Shown here one piece after another: positions 8,122 through 15,652 of a DNA stretch of 40,202 bases. The stretch covers positions 1 to 40,202 of the forward strand of contig DAOUQC010000042.1 in NCBI GenBank assembly GCA_030625775.1. The letters run 5' to 3'. Under the pieces are notes generated by a model that saw only the letters and a list, made by a program, of their open reading frames with translations, was not told the DNA's origin and made no database searches. The stretch is from Verrucomicrobiota bacterium (GTDB lineage Bacteria > Verrucomicrobiota > Verrucomicrobiia > Verrucomicrobiales > DEV007). How positions within the stretch are numbered: the stretch's first letter is position 1; every line of letters begins with the position of its first letter. Position numbers and translations under genes: made by a program.

Positions 8122-8160
8122 ACCTACGGACTACAACCTGATCACCTATAACCTTCCTGC
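8122..8160 (-). repeat. heptad repeat array (TAGG core) upstream of dinB
   Basis: On the minus strand the gap between the MFS gene and dinB reads TAGG, tgat, CAGG, ttg, TAGT, ccg, TAGG, then the ATG of dinB two bases later. Core spacing is 8, 7 and 7 nt. The pattern is nearly the same as in the array at 38868 (8, 8, 7). The final TAGG is too close to the ATG to act as a standard ribosome site. Confidence 0.5.
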
Positions 8161-9399
8161 TTACCTTTGAACCGTATGGCGGCGCTCCAGGTGTTCCTCG
8201 TCATCCGTGCGGGCAATCCCACGAAAGAAAAACACAATCACCAGTAATGATGCCATGCCCAAAAAACCGGCATAATAAAACAAGCTCGTCAATCCACTTC
8301 CTGCCACCATCCCGGCCACCAATCCCCCCAGCACCCGGGAAGTCCCTCCCACCATCATCGTGTACACTCCTTGAATCGAATTGCGAAACTCATTGCCCGC
8401 CAAGCGATTAAAAAACATCACCGGCACCACATACAAAGCCAGGGCCTCCAGTCCATGGCCGACTTGAGTGATCAAGACCATCCAGATATTAGGAAACGAC
8501 GCCAACAACAACATTCTCAAGGCCATAAAAAACAAGCCGGCCACTAAAATCCCTTTCAGGCGAATCCAGCGTTGCAAAAATGGCATCAGCAAGGTGAAGC
8601 CAATTTCCAATACCACCCCGATACTCAAATATAATCCAATCTGGGACGAGCGTATACCTATCACTTGTGAGTAATACAGCGAAATATAACCATAATAAGC
8701 AGTCGTCGCGGCAAAGGCCAATATCAGACCCAATGAGAGGAATCTCGCTTCTGGGGAAATCAATACCTTCAATGCCTCTACTGTTGGTAAGCCTCCTTTC
8801 TTGCCAGTATTTCCACCCTCCTCGTCCTCGGAAGGTCCGACCATATTCACCTGCGGCAAACGAAAACTATTGATCACACTCAGCAAACAAAATGTCACTG
8901 CACACGGCACAATCACCGAAGACGGGCAGCTTAAGAACTCAATCAAAGCGTAGAGCAATAAACTCGGCACAATGAATCCTGTGGTGCCCCATACCCTCAC
9001 CATCGGATAGGATGACACAGGAGCAGCACTTAATCGACACTGCTCTGCATAGGAAAAATAAAAGCCGTCCTGTAAAGGCAGCATCGCCACAAAGCCCATG
9101 CCGTAAAATAAAAACAAAGCCAGGGTCACCCATACCTGTGACGAGAAATAAATGGCTGTCAAAACCAACGCCGTAGCACTGAACGCCACCGCGAGAATTC
9201 TCCTGGTATCAATGCGCTTATCCGCCAACAAGGTAATCAAGGCCGGTGAGATCACCATCGCCACACTCATCAAGGCACCCGACAACCCGACATCAAAAGC
9301 CGAGAAACCCTTGTCCGATCTCAAATACACCGACAACAGAGGCACCAAACTGCCCATGACCGCATAAGAAAAAAAATACTGTGCCTTGATTGCCCGCAT
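8161..9399 (-). CDS. MFS transporter, MFS_1_like/HcaT-NupG-like group
   Basis: Inner-membrane secondary transporter of 412 aa with about twelve hydrophobic segments. The opening RAIKAQYFFSYAVMGSLVPLLSVYL and the middle QDGFYFSYAEQ and SYPMVRVWGTTGFI are typical of the MFS_1_like group that includes phenylpropionate (HcaT) and nucleoside (NupG) permeases. A charged cytoplasmic loop, GPSEDEEGGNTGKKG, separates the two six-helix halves. The ATG at 9399 is preferred. An in-frame GTG at 9417 would add six polar residues before the first helix. It is the first gene of the minus-strand run that ends with recQ. The substrate is unknown. Confidence 0.82.
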   Translation of the reverse strand: MRAIKAQYFFSYAVMGSLVPLLSVYLRSDKGFSAFDVGLSGALMSVAMVISPALITLLADKRIDTRRILAVAFSATALVLTAIYFSSQVWVTLALFLFYGMGFVAMLPLQDGFYFSYAEQCRLSAAPVSSYPMVRVWGTTGFIVPSLLLYALIEFLSCPSSVIVPCAVTFCLLSVINSFRLPQVNMVGPSEDEEGGNTGKKGGLPTVEALKVLISPEARFLSLGLILAFAATTAYYGYISLYYSQVIGIRSSQIGLYLSIGVVLEIGFTLLMPFLQRWIRLKGILVAGLFFMALRMLLLASFPNIWMVLITQVGHGLEALALYVVPVMFFNRLAGNEFRNSIQGVYTMMVGGTSRVLGGLVAGMVAGSGLTSLFYYAGFLGMASLLVIVFFFRGIARTDDEEHLERRHTVQR

Positions 9400-9516
9400 T
9401 CCATGCCTAGAGTCCACCCTTCACAACATATTGCATGGAATTTTTCATCCTCTGGAATACCGTTGATTGTATTCTCTTGAGAAATTTGTCTCAGCGGAAA
9501 CAGTAGAAGCAACAAT

Positions 9517-9590
9517 GCGCCCTTAGCTCAGCTGGATAGAGCAACGGATTTCTAATCCGTAGGTCACAGGTTCGAGTCCTGTAGGGCGCG
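9517..9590 (+). tRNA. tRNA-Arg (anticodon UCU)
   Basis: A 74-nt cloverleaf with all arms paired: acceptor GCGCCCT/AGGGCGC, D stem GCTC/GAGC, anticodon stem ACGGA/TCCGT with loop TTTCTAA (anticodon TCT, reads AGA), variable loop AGGTC, and T arm ACAGG/CCTGT with TTCGAGT. The discriminator is G. CCA is not encoded; the next bases are CTT. Confidence 0.97.
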
Positions 9591-9617
9591 CTTTTCATCT
9601 ATCCAATCCCCTATCCC

Positions 9618-10631
9618 ATGAACATCACCTTACGCTCTCCCTTCTTTTTCATTTTCATCACCTGCCTCCTGGGCTTATTTGCTGCAATCCCCCACCTCCA
9701 AGCAGCCGATCCTTTCACCATTGTAGTCCTGCCGGACACTCAGGGGTATTGCGACACGCGTCACAAACAAGCAGCTCGCAAGTGGAACAACGGAGACCTA
9801 CGGCGCTATTTTTTCAAGCAGACGGAATGGACCCGGGACAACAAGGAGCGGCTCAACATTTCCTTCTTGGTTCATGAAGGAGATATCGTTCAGACCGACT
9901 ATCCGGAAGAATGGGCCATCGCCAAGAAAGCCATGAGCACTCTCGACGGCAAGGTTCCCTACTGCATGTGTCTGGGAAACCACGACATAGGATACCAGAA
10001 GACCGACAAGGATGAAAATTCTTATACCACGGCAGTCAATCGTTCCACCCACTTCAATGAATACTTTCCACGCGAAAAATTTGCCAAGAGGTCGGAATTC
10101 GGTGGCACTTTTGATAAAAGTCGGCACGACAATTCCTGGTATCACTTTACCGCGGCGGGAATGAAATTCATGATCGTAGCGCTCGAATGCAAACCTCGTG
10201 ATGAAGTGTTGGAATGGGCGAACCAGGTGGTGAAGGAGCACCCCGATCATCGCGTAATCTTGCTGACGCATTCTTATCTCAATGCCAACAAAACCAGAAC
10301 CAAGGGCAGTTTCAAAATTGAGGGGAATCTTGGTGAACAAATGTGGGAGAAGTTTGTAAAGAAGCACAAGAATATTTTCATGGTTCTGTGTGGTCACGTG
10401 CTGGGAGAAGCCCTGTTGAGCTCTACCGGTGATCACGGCAATCAGGTTCACCAGATTCTCAGCGATTACCAGGGATTGAACAACGGCGGCGAATCCTGGC
10501 TGCGTTACATGACCTTTCAGCCCGACTCAAACAAGATCGAAGTCTTCACATACAATCCCGATCTAAAAAAATTCGACGAGAAGCCTTCCAGCCGCTTCGA
10601 TCTGAATTACCCGATGCTGCCAAGCAAATAG
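9618..10631 (+). CDS. secreted calcineurin-like metallophosphoesterase
   Basis: Exported phosphoesterase of 337 aa. A signal peptide (FFFIFITCLLGLFAAI, likely cleaved near LQA-AD) is followed by the metal-binding blocks of the calcineurin fold in the expected order: VVLPDTQGY, FLVHEGDIVQ, CLGNHD, VILLTHSY and LCGHVLGE. The first block has Asp-Thr-Gln instead of the usual Asp-x-His, as in several secreted members of the family that cleave phosphodiesters. The substrate is unknown. It starts 27 nt after tRNA-Arg and lies 66 nt ahead of a secreted sulfatase on the same strand. Together they could release phosphate and sulfate from extracellular polymers, which is an inference from context. Confidence 0.88.
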   Translation: MNITLRSPFFFIFITCLLGLFAAIPHLQAADPFTIVVLPDTQGYCDTRHKQAARKWNNGDLRRYFFKQTEWTRDNKERLNISFLVHEGDIVQTDYPEEWAIAKKAMSTLDGKVPYCMCLGNHDIGYQKTDKDENSYTTAVNRSTHFNEYFPREKFAKRSEFGGTFDKSRHDNSWYHFTAAGMKFMIVALECKPRDEVLEWANQVVKEHPDHRVILLTHSYLNANKTRTKGSFKIEGNLGEQMWEKFVKKHKNIFMVLCGHVLGEALLSSTGDHGNQVHQILSDYQGLNNGGESWLRYMTFQPDSNKIEVFTYNPDLKKFDEKPSSRFDLNYPMLPSK

Positions 10632-10645
10632 TAGCCCAGTCCACA

Positions 10646-10664
10646 TAGCGTCTTCGCGTCCTTG
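10646..10664 (+). repeat. short tandem repeat TAGCGTCT-TCGCGTCC
   Basis: Between the phosphoesterase and the sulfatase, TAGCGTCTTCGCGTCCTTG contains two imperfect 8-nt units with a GCGTC core. It resembles the GCGTCTT-type intergenic repeats I recall from many bacterial genomes. It differs from the TAGG-core family in this window. Confidence 0.35.
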
Positions 10665-10697
10665 CACAAAGGCGGCCTCTCTGGGAGGATGGTTGGA

Positions 10698-12173
10698 ATG
10701 AAATTCTACTCCCTCTTTATTGGTCTTTTAATCACCTGTAGCCCTCTCGGCATTCTGACTGCCGGTGACAAGCTGAATGTCCTGTTCATCGCCATCGATG
10801 ATCAAAACGACTGGATCGGATGCCTGGATGGACACCCGTCGGTTAAAACCCCACGAATTGACGCGCTGGCAAAACGCGGCACGGTTTTTCTGAACGCACA
10901 CTGCCAGGCCCCTCTCTGCAACGCATCCAGAACCAGCCTGATGACGGGTTTACGTCCATCGACTACGGGAATATATGGCTTGGCACCCTGGGTCCGAAAT
11001 GTAGATGAGTTCAAAAATGTTGTGACTCTGAATCAATACTTCGGAATCAATGGTTACAGCACTTATACCACAGGGAAAATTTACCATGGTAGATATGGAC
11101 GCGGCAAAAAAGACCATGAATGGGACGTGATTGGCACGGGAGCGAGTGTGGGCGCAAAACCAAAAGAAAAACTGGTCAAGAACACCCCTGCTCCCCATCC
11201 GCTGGTGGACTGGGGAGTATTTCCTCACAAGGACGAGGACAAAGGAGACTGGAAAGTCGCGAGTTGGGCAGTCGAGCAACTGGACGCCAAACCTGAAGAT
11301 CCATTTTTCATGTCGGTGGGATTTTTCCTGCCACATGTGCCGTGTTACGTGACCCAGAAGTGGTACGATCTTTATGAAGACGATGCCGCCAAACTATTGC
11401 CACCCATCCAAAAGAACGATCGTGACGACACTCCACGCTTTTCCTGGTTCATGCATTGGAAATTGCCGGAACCCCGCCTGAAATTCCTCGAAGAAGCTAA
11501 TCAGTGGAACAATCTGGTGCGCTCCTACCTAGCCAGCACCAGCTTTGTCGACAGTCAGGTCGGACGTGTTCTGGATTCACTTAAACGTAACGGTTACGAG
11601 GACAACACTGTCGTTGTGCTGTGGTCGGATCACGGTTGGCATCTCGGCGAGAAACTGATCACCGGGAAAAATTCACTCTGGGATCGATCGACCCGAGTGC
11701 CGCTGATATTTGCCGGGCCGGGAGTTTCAAAAGGGGGGCGCTGCACCCAGCCGGTTGAGTTACTGGACATGTATCCAACCCTGATCAAGTTATGCGACTT
11801 GCCAGAGAAAAAGGGACTTGAAGGAATCAGCCTGATGCCACAACTCAAAGACGCGAACAGCAAACGTAAACGCCCGGCGATCACGACCCACAACCACGAC
11901 AATCACGGGATTCGATCAGAGAACTGGCGTTATATCCGCTATGCTGACGGCAGCGAGGAACTTTACGATATGCGAACAGACCCAAACGAATGGAAAAACC
12001 TGGCTGCTGATCCTAAACACAAAAACGTGATCGCCAGTCACCGGAAATGGCTGCCTAAAAAAAGCAAAAAACCGGCTCCTGGTAGCAGAAGCCGGATTTT
12101 GACCTTTGAAGCCGGGAAGGCCAATTGGGAAGGGAAAGATATCGGTAAGGATGACCCCGTTCCCGAGCTGTAA
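10698..12173 (+). CDS. secreted sulfatase, iduronate-2-sulfatase-like (S1 family)
   Basis: Exported formylglycine-dependent sulfatase of 491 aa. The signal peptide is KFYSLFIGLLITCSPLGIL. LFIAIDDQNDWIGC contributes metal-binding Asp residues. The catalytic motif CNASRTSLMTG begins at Cys74, which is converted to formylglycine by a sulfatase-maturating enzyme not found in this window. VVLWSDHGWHLGEKLITGKN and SLWDRSTRVPLI complete the active site and are typical of the iduronate-2-sulfatase-like branch. The target is probably a sulfated polysaccharide; it cannot be defined here. The ATG at 10698 is chosen because GGGAGG lies at 10683-10688. Upstream in-frame starts (TTG 10662, ATG 10689) have worse ribosome sites and would precede the signal peptide with polar residues. 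Confidence 0.93.
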   Translation: MKFYSLFIGLLITCSPLGILTAGDKLNVLFIAIDDQNDWIGCLDGHPSVKTPRIDALAKRGTVFLNAHCQAPLCNASRTSLMTGLRPSTTGIYGLAPWVRNVDEFKNVVTLNQYFGINGYSTYTTGKIYHGRYGRGKKDHEWDVIGTGASVGAKPKEKLVKNTPAPHPLVDWGVFPHKDEDKGDWKVASWAVEQLDAKPEDPFFMSVGFFLPHVPCYVTQKWYDLYEDDAAKLLPPIQKNDRDDTPRFSWFMHWKLPEPRLKFLEEANQWNNLVRSYLASTSFVDSQVGRVLDSLKRNGYEDNTVVVLWSDHGWHLGEKLITGKNSLWDRSTRVPLIFAGPGVSKGGRCTQPVELLDMYPTLIKLCDLPEKKGLEGISLMPQLKDANSKRKRPAITTHNHDNHGIRSENWRYIRYADGSEELYDMRTDPNEWKNLAADPKHKNVIASHRKWLPKKSKKPAPGSRSRILTFEAGKANWEGKDIGKDDPVPEL

Positions 12174-12283
12174 TACCATTTTCCCAGTTATATTGTCAGA
12201 ATGAGTAAATTATTGAATTAAAGAATCCTCGCTACGCACCAATCTTCAAGAAGCCAGAATCTAACCGATCAAATGGCATAAAA

Positions 12284-12985
12284 TTAATCCGTCACCTTCA
12301 GGCGGATGCCCTTGTAATACACCACACTTTTTGGATCGTGAGCCTGAATGCCAATCGTTCCGCTGCTCAGCTTGCGTCCAGGATTACCTGGAACCGGATC
12401 ACTGCCGTCAGCCGGCTCAGTGTATTTCACCGTAGTCTTTCCATTCACCTTGATCTCAATCGTCTTGCCTTTGACGATGATGTGGTAATCAAACCATTCA
12501 CCATCGGTGCTCGGTGCTGCTTTCGCGTAAGTATCATTGGAATTCTTGCCTTTTTTTGGCACATCCCCTACCCAGATGTTTTTTACCGCATACAAGCTTC
12601 CCGTTTTTTTAGGATCTTTATGGGTTGAGTTAACCTGGGCTTCATACCCCTTATTGGGCCATCCTTCGTCCTGAAATTTGGTGTGGAAATATACTCCCCC
12701 GTTCGAACCCTTGGTCGTCTTGGCTTTCAGTTTCAGTTCAAAATTTTTGAAGTCTGCTGCTCCTACCGGCCCAGCATAAAAGAGGTGGCAACGCGGCCCG
12801 TCGACTACGAGCAACCCATCTTCCACGTGAAATGATCCCGGATTTTCAGCCCCCGCTTTCCAACCGCTCAAATCCTTGCCATTAAAAATTGTAACGAAAC
12901 CTTCGCCGTCGGGCTTGGATTGCGTATTGGTCAATACCAGGGAGAATGTCAATAATGTCAGGAGATAGAATTTCAGTGTTTTCAT
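12284..12985 (-). CDS. secreted DUF1080 (3-keto-disaccharide hydrolase-like) protein
   Basis: Exported protein of 233 aa. A signal peptide (YLLTLLTFSLVLTNTQS) is followed by a single DUF1080 domain: FVTIFNGKDLSGWKAGAENPG, FHVEDGLLVVDG, NFELKLKAKTTKGSNGGVYF, DEGWPNKGYEAQVNSTH and GEWFDYHIIVKGKTIEIKVNG, ending GTIGIQAHDPKSVVYYKGIRL. The fold is a lectin-like jelly roll. Some members hydrolyse 3-keto-glycosides formed by Gfo/Idh/MocA-type dehydrogenases. It converges with the sulfatase, with 110 nt between them and no obvious terminator. The chemistry of this particular protein is not proven. Confidence 0.9.
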   Translation of the reverse strand: MKTLKFYLLTLLTFSLVLTNTQSKPDGEGFVTIFNGKDLSGWKAGAENPGSFHVEDGLLVVDGPRCHLFYAGPVGAADFKNFELKLKAKTTKGSNGGVYFHTKFQDEGWPNKGYEAQVNSTHKDPKKTGSLYAVKNIWVGDVPKKGKNSNDTYAKAAPSTDGEWFDYHIIVKGKTIEIKVNGKTTVKYTEPADGSDPVPGNPGRKLSSGTIGIQAHDPKSVVYYKGIRLKVTD

Positions 12986-13113
12986 GTGAATGAAAAACTA
13001 GGGCATCTCTCCACCGACGCAATCTCAATTCTGTTCAGAGCAATGGCGTGATCGCGCGACTGGTCTTGTCACACAAAACATGAAACTACCGGAATTCTGA
13101 AACTGAGGCCCCT

Positions 13114-13308
13114 TTATCGGGACTGTCCGGCGCCACCAAAGGGTGAACCGCCTTCCCACGACTGGGGGCTGTTGTGCGGAATCGTATTAATACGTCTTCG
13201 CTCATGTGGCGGCTTGGGGGTCTTATCACTTGCGCAACTGGCCAGCGAAAACAGTCCGCAAGCACAGATCGATGCAATAACAAAAAATCGAGTCAGATGT
13301 TTTTCCAT
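13114..13308 (-). CDS. small lipoprotein of unknown function
   Basis: A 64-aa protein with a clear lipoprotein signal: MEKHLTRFF, hydrophobic core VIASICACGLFSL and lipobox LASC, with the lipidated Cys at about residue 25. The short mature part is basic and proline-rich (TPKPPHERRR), ending WEGGSPFGGAGQSR. No known domain is recognised. It lies 54 nt downstream of the two paralogous coiled-coil genes on the same strand and may be co-transcribed with them. Another open frame overlaps it, but only this one has a secretion signal. Confidence 0.6.
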   Translation of the reverse strand: MEKHLTRFFVIASICACGLFSLASCASDKTPKPPHERRRINTIPHNSPQSWEGGSPFGGAGQSR

Positions 13309-13362
13309 TTTAGAACGCTGGTTTCCCCCGAATTGGCAGAAGGAGGCTGGATTAGAAAAATA

Positions 13363-14145
13363 TCAATTGGTAGCTTCGAAGATAACTTTATCACCCGGCA
13401 TCACACGGGCGCCTTTGGCTATCGAATCCGGAACCACATCAGCCACCACCATATCCGGAGCTAGAGTCACGATGCGCAAGCGGGCGATCAATTCTTCCCC
13501 ACGCTTCACCAGCAAGGACGAAGATCCGCTCACTCCCAGGCTCATGCCGGCATTCACCATCACAAAGCCCCAATCTTTATTTACCGCCACCACCGTAGCT
13601 TCCAAGCCGTTCAGGGCAATGGTCTTGGCGCGCTCAATCTGATTTTTTTCCAAGGTGCGCACCTGGGTTTCAACCGTAACTGTCAGCTTGGTTGAATTCA
13701 CCAATTTGGTTTCCACCTCAACTTTAGCTGTTTTTTTATCAGCCAAGGTATCCTGCAAAGCTTTTTCCCTTTCAATCAATTCAGCAACACTCGTAATACC
13801 ATCGAGTTTTTTAACTGCCAGATCGATTTCTTTTTGCTGGATGGCAATTTTCTCCAACTCTTCCGTGGATTTTGAAACCTGTGATTCCTGACGTTTCAAG
13901 GCTTGATCAAGAGAGGAAAGTTCCGCGCTAGTCTGATCCTTGGTATCCTGCGCCTCTTGATGACTTTTTTTTGCATCGGTGAGCTCAGTCTTTTTAACGT
14001 TTAAAGAATCATTCGTGACTCCGTATTCTTTCACCGCCTCATCGCGCAATACGATTTCTTTATCACGGGTCTGCTTGTTCGTCACCCCTACATAAGCGGC
14101 CGCAGCCATACAAAGAATCGCCGCTGCTAAAATTACTCTTTTCAT
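13363..14145 (-). CDS. membrane-anchored coiled-coil protein, paralogue A
   Basis: A 260-aa envelope protein. One N-terminal hydrophobic segment (RVILAAAILCMAAAAYVGV) anchors or exports it. Residues of about 25-165 are a long charged coiled coil (Lys/Glu/Gln-rich, no proline). The last 90 residues form a compact beta domain: VVAVNKDWGFVMVNAGMSLG, SLLVKRGEELIARLRIV, MVVADVVPDSIAKGARVMPGDKVIF. The same order is found in its neighbour at 14239, so the two arose by tandem duplication. The C-terminal domain resembles the small barrel in FlgT-like and other PVC envelope proteins, from memory. The function is unknown; a role in envelope scaffolding is a guess. The next gene downstream is a small lipoprotein. 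Confidence 0.75.
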   Translation of the reverse strand: MKRVILAAAILCMAAAAYVGVTNKQTRDKEIVLRDEAVKEYGVTNDSLNVKKTELTDAKKSHQEAQDTKDQTSAELSSLDQALKRQESQVSKSTEELEKIAIQQKEIDLAVKKLDGITSVAELIEREKALQDTLADKKTAKVEVETKLVNSTKLTVTVETQVRTLEKNQIERAKTIALNGLEATVVAVNKDWGFVMVNAGMSLGVSGSSSLLVKRGEELIARLRIVTLAPDMVVADVVPDSIAKGARVMPGDKVIFEATN

Positions 14146-14238
14146 ATCAGGAAACAGTTTTAATCGTCAAATTTTTACCGATGTTCACCGGGTCGAATAC
14201 CCATTGGAATTTCTAAATTCTCTCGAACTTCGTTTGGT

Positions 14239-15252
14239 TTATTTAAAAGGATCCGAATCAACATCGGGTTTGGCTGGAGCGGGGTTAGCAGCAGGAGCTG
14301 CTGGCTTCGCAGGGGCAAAGGGATCAACATCCGCACCTGCCGGTGCTGCTGGAGCAGCAGGCGCATCCTGCATCAATTCACCTGCAGGAGGCAAGTTCAT
14401 ATCACCTGGTGCCGCTTCTGGCAGAGCTGGAGTAGGCACTGATGCCGGAGCCGGCTTGTTTGCTGCAGGAGCTTTTGGCGTTGGCAAGTCTGTCTTGGTA
14501 ACATCATCTCCTGGTTGAATCGCCTGCCCTGGTGACATTGAACCCGGGATAACCTCAGCCACACACTCACCCGGCTCTACGGTTGTCACCAACAATTTGC
14601 AAATCGGCTGGCCTCGGCGGGTTACATCAAGTTGCGCGCGATTAACCACGCCCTGCTCATTGCCCGCACCGACGATCACAAAACCCCAGTTGTTGAAAGC
14701 TTTTCTGACCGTGCTTTTAAACATGCCGCGAATCCTTCCCGCTGCCTGGTCATTGGTTAAGGCCTGCAACTCATCAGCCGCAGCTTGCAGCTTCTCCCGT
14801 CGCGTATTCACCTCGGCCACTTGCAGTTGCACATTCTGAGTTGCACTCTCTTCTTCCTGAATTTCATTCTGCAGCTCTGCCATCTGCACCTTGCGTGCCT
14901 CGATGTCGGGAACTTCACGCATGAAGTCCTGCCCCTTCTTCAACATGGTTTCCGCAGCCTTCACCTGAGCCGTCAAAGTTTCGATCTGTCCTTTATATTC
15001 GGACTCCTTACCCTTTGCCACTGTCAGTTTGGTGTTCAGACCTTCTGCCTCCTGAACCAGCTCATCGGTAGCATCCACCTCCTTTTTGTGCTCCACGATC
15101 GCATTTTCCAAATCCACCTTGATTTTAACCACCTCGCCCTGCTTGTCAGTACGATCTTTATGTAGAACTTCGAAACTCTTCTTGTTCTCAAAACCCAAAT
15201 AGGCGGCTCCCGCCAATATCAGAGCTGCAACGATTAATAGACCTTTCCACAT
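14239..15252 (-). CDS. membrane-anchored coiled-coil protein, paralogue B, with Ala/Pro-rich tail
   Basis: A 337-aa envelope protein with the same plan as paralogue A: an N-terminal hydrophobic segment (GLLIVAALILAGAAYLGF), a coiled coil over about residues 25-175, and the beta domain FNNWGFVIVGAGNEQGV, LDVTRRGQPICKLLVTTVE, CVAEVIPGSMSPGQAIQPGDDV. It differs in a low-complexity C-terminal tail of about 85 residues rich in Ala and Pro, ending in VDVDPFAPAKP-like and DSDPFK elements. The tail could span the periplasm or the peptidoglycan. The start is the ATG at 15252, with GGATTAAGTC before it. The leader carries a stable hairpin (15288-15309). It is the first gene of the set B, A and small lipoprotein. 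Confidence 0.75.
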   Translation of the reverse strand: MWKGLLIVAALILAGAAYLGFENKKSFEVLHKDRTDKQGEVVKIKVDLENAIVEHKKEVDATDELVQEAEGLNTKLTVAKGKESEYKGQIETLTAQVKAAETMLKKGQDFMREVPDIEARKVQMAELQNEIQEEESATQNVQLQVAEVNTRREKLQAAADELQALTNDQAAGRIRGMFKSTVRKAFNNWGFVIVGAGNEQGVVNRAQLDVTRRGQPICKLLVTTVEPGECVAEVIPGSMSPGQAIQPGDDVTKTDLPTPKAPAANKPAPASVPTPALPEAAPGDMNLPPAGELMQDAPAAPAAPAGADVDPFAPAKPAAPAANPAPAKPDVDSDPFK

Positions 15253-15287
15253 GACTTAATCCGGATGTTATGAAATAAAATTATTGC

Positions 15288-15315
15288 CGCAGTGCCACCG
15301 CACTCTGCGCTTTTT
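15288..15315 (+). terminator. terminator-like hairpin with T-tract, plus-strand sense
   Basis: On the plus strand CGC-AGTGC, loop CACC, GCACT-(CT)-GCG is followed by CTTTTT. That is the form of an intrinsic terminator, yet no plus-strand gene lies upstream. It would stop antisense transcription out of the coiled-coil gene. On the minus strand the same hairpin lies in that gene's 5' leader. Confidence 0.4.
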
Positions 15316-15493
15316 GATACAAGTAAACCGGAGATTAGCGATTTTTGCTCTCGGATACAACCAAATTCTTCACCAATTCAAAAAGTTTTATAATCTTTCA
15401 GATCTCTTGAAAATCAATAAACTCTAATATTTTCGCCAAAAGGCCCTACAATGTAGTTACAGGGAGGCCACTGCTCTTTCATAGAATCCCCGG

Positions 15494-15521
15494 TTGATCC
15501 CGGCAAATTTCCATGTAGAAT
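15494..15521 (+). promoter_or_regulatory. sigma70-type promoter of the SRP RNA
   Basis: TTGATC (15494-15499), a 16-nt spacer and TAGAAT (15516-15521) end 7 nt before the first paired base of the SRP RNA (15529). The spacing predicts a start at about 15528. Confidence 0.6.
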
Positions 15522-15528
15522 CGTCCTG

Positions 15529-15616
15529 CCAGAGGCTGCGGAATGTTGGCTTGCAAACTCCGCCAGGGTCGGAAGGCAGCAACGGTAGCCTGTTCAGTAT
15601 TGCCGCAGTTCTCTGG
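15529..15616 (+). ncRNA. ffs: signal recognition particle RNA (4.5S type)
   Basis: The RNA component of the bacterial signal recognition particle, which pairs with Ffh to target membrane proteins. The diagnostic domain IV core CCAGGGTCGGAAGGCAGCAA (GGAA tetraloop and the asymmetric AGCA loop) is at about 15562-15581. The ends pair over a long helix: CCAGAG-GCTGCGG at 15529-15541 with CCGCAG-TT-CTCTGG at 15603-15616. No Alu domain is present, so it is the short form of about 88-95 nt. The exact ends are inferred from the terminal helix and the promoter. There is no strong T-tract immediately after it. Confidence 0.93.
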
Positions 15617-15652
15617 TCTCCTTTAAAAATCCGCCCCCAATGAGCCCTCAGC

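Noticed and set aside
9798-10451. Open frame of 217 codons on the minus strand inside the phosphoesterase
   Set aside because: It overlaps the conserved metal-binding motifs of the plus-strand gene and has no motif of its own.
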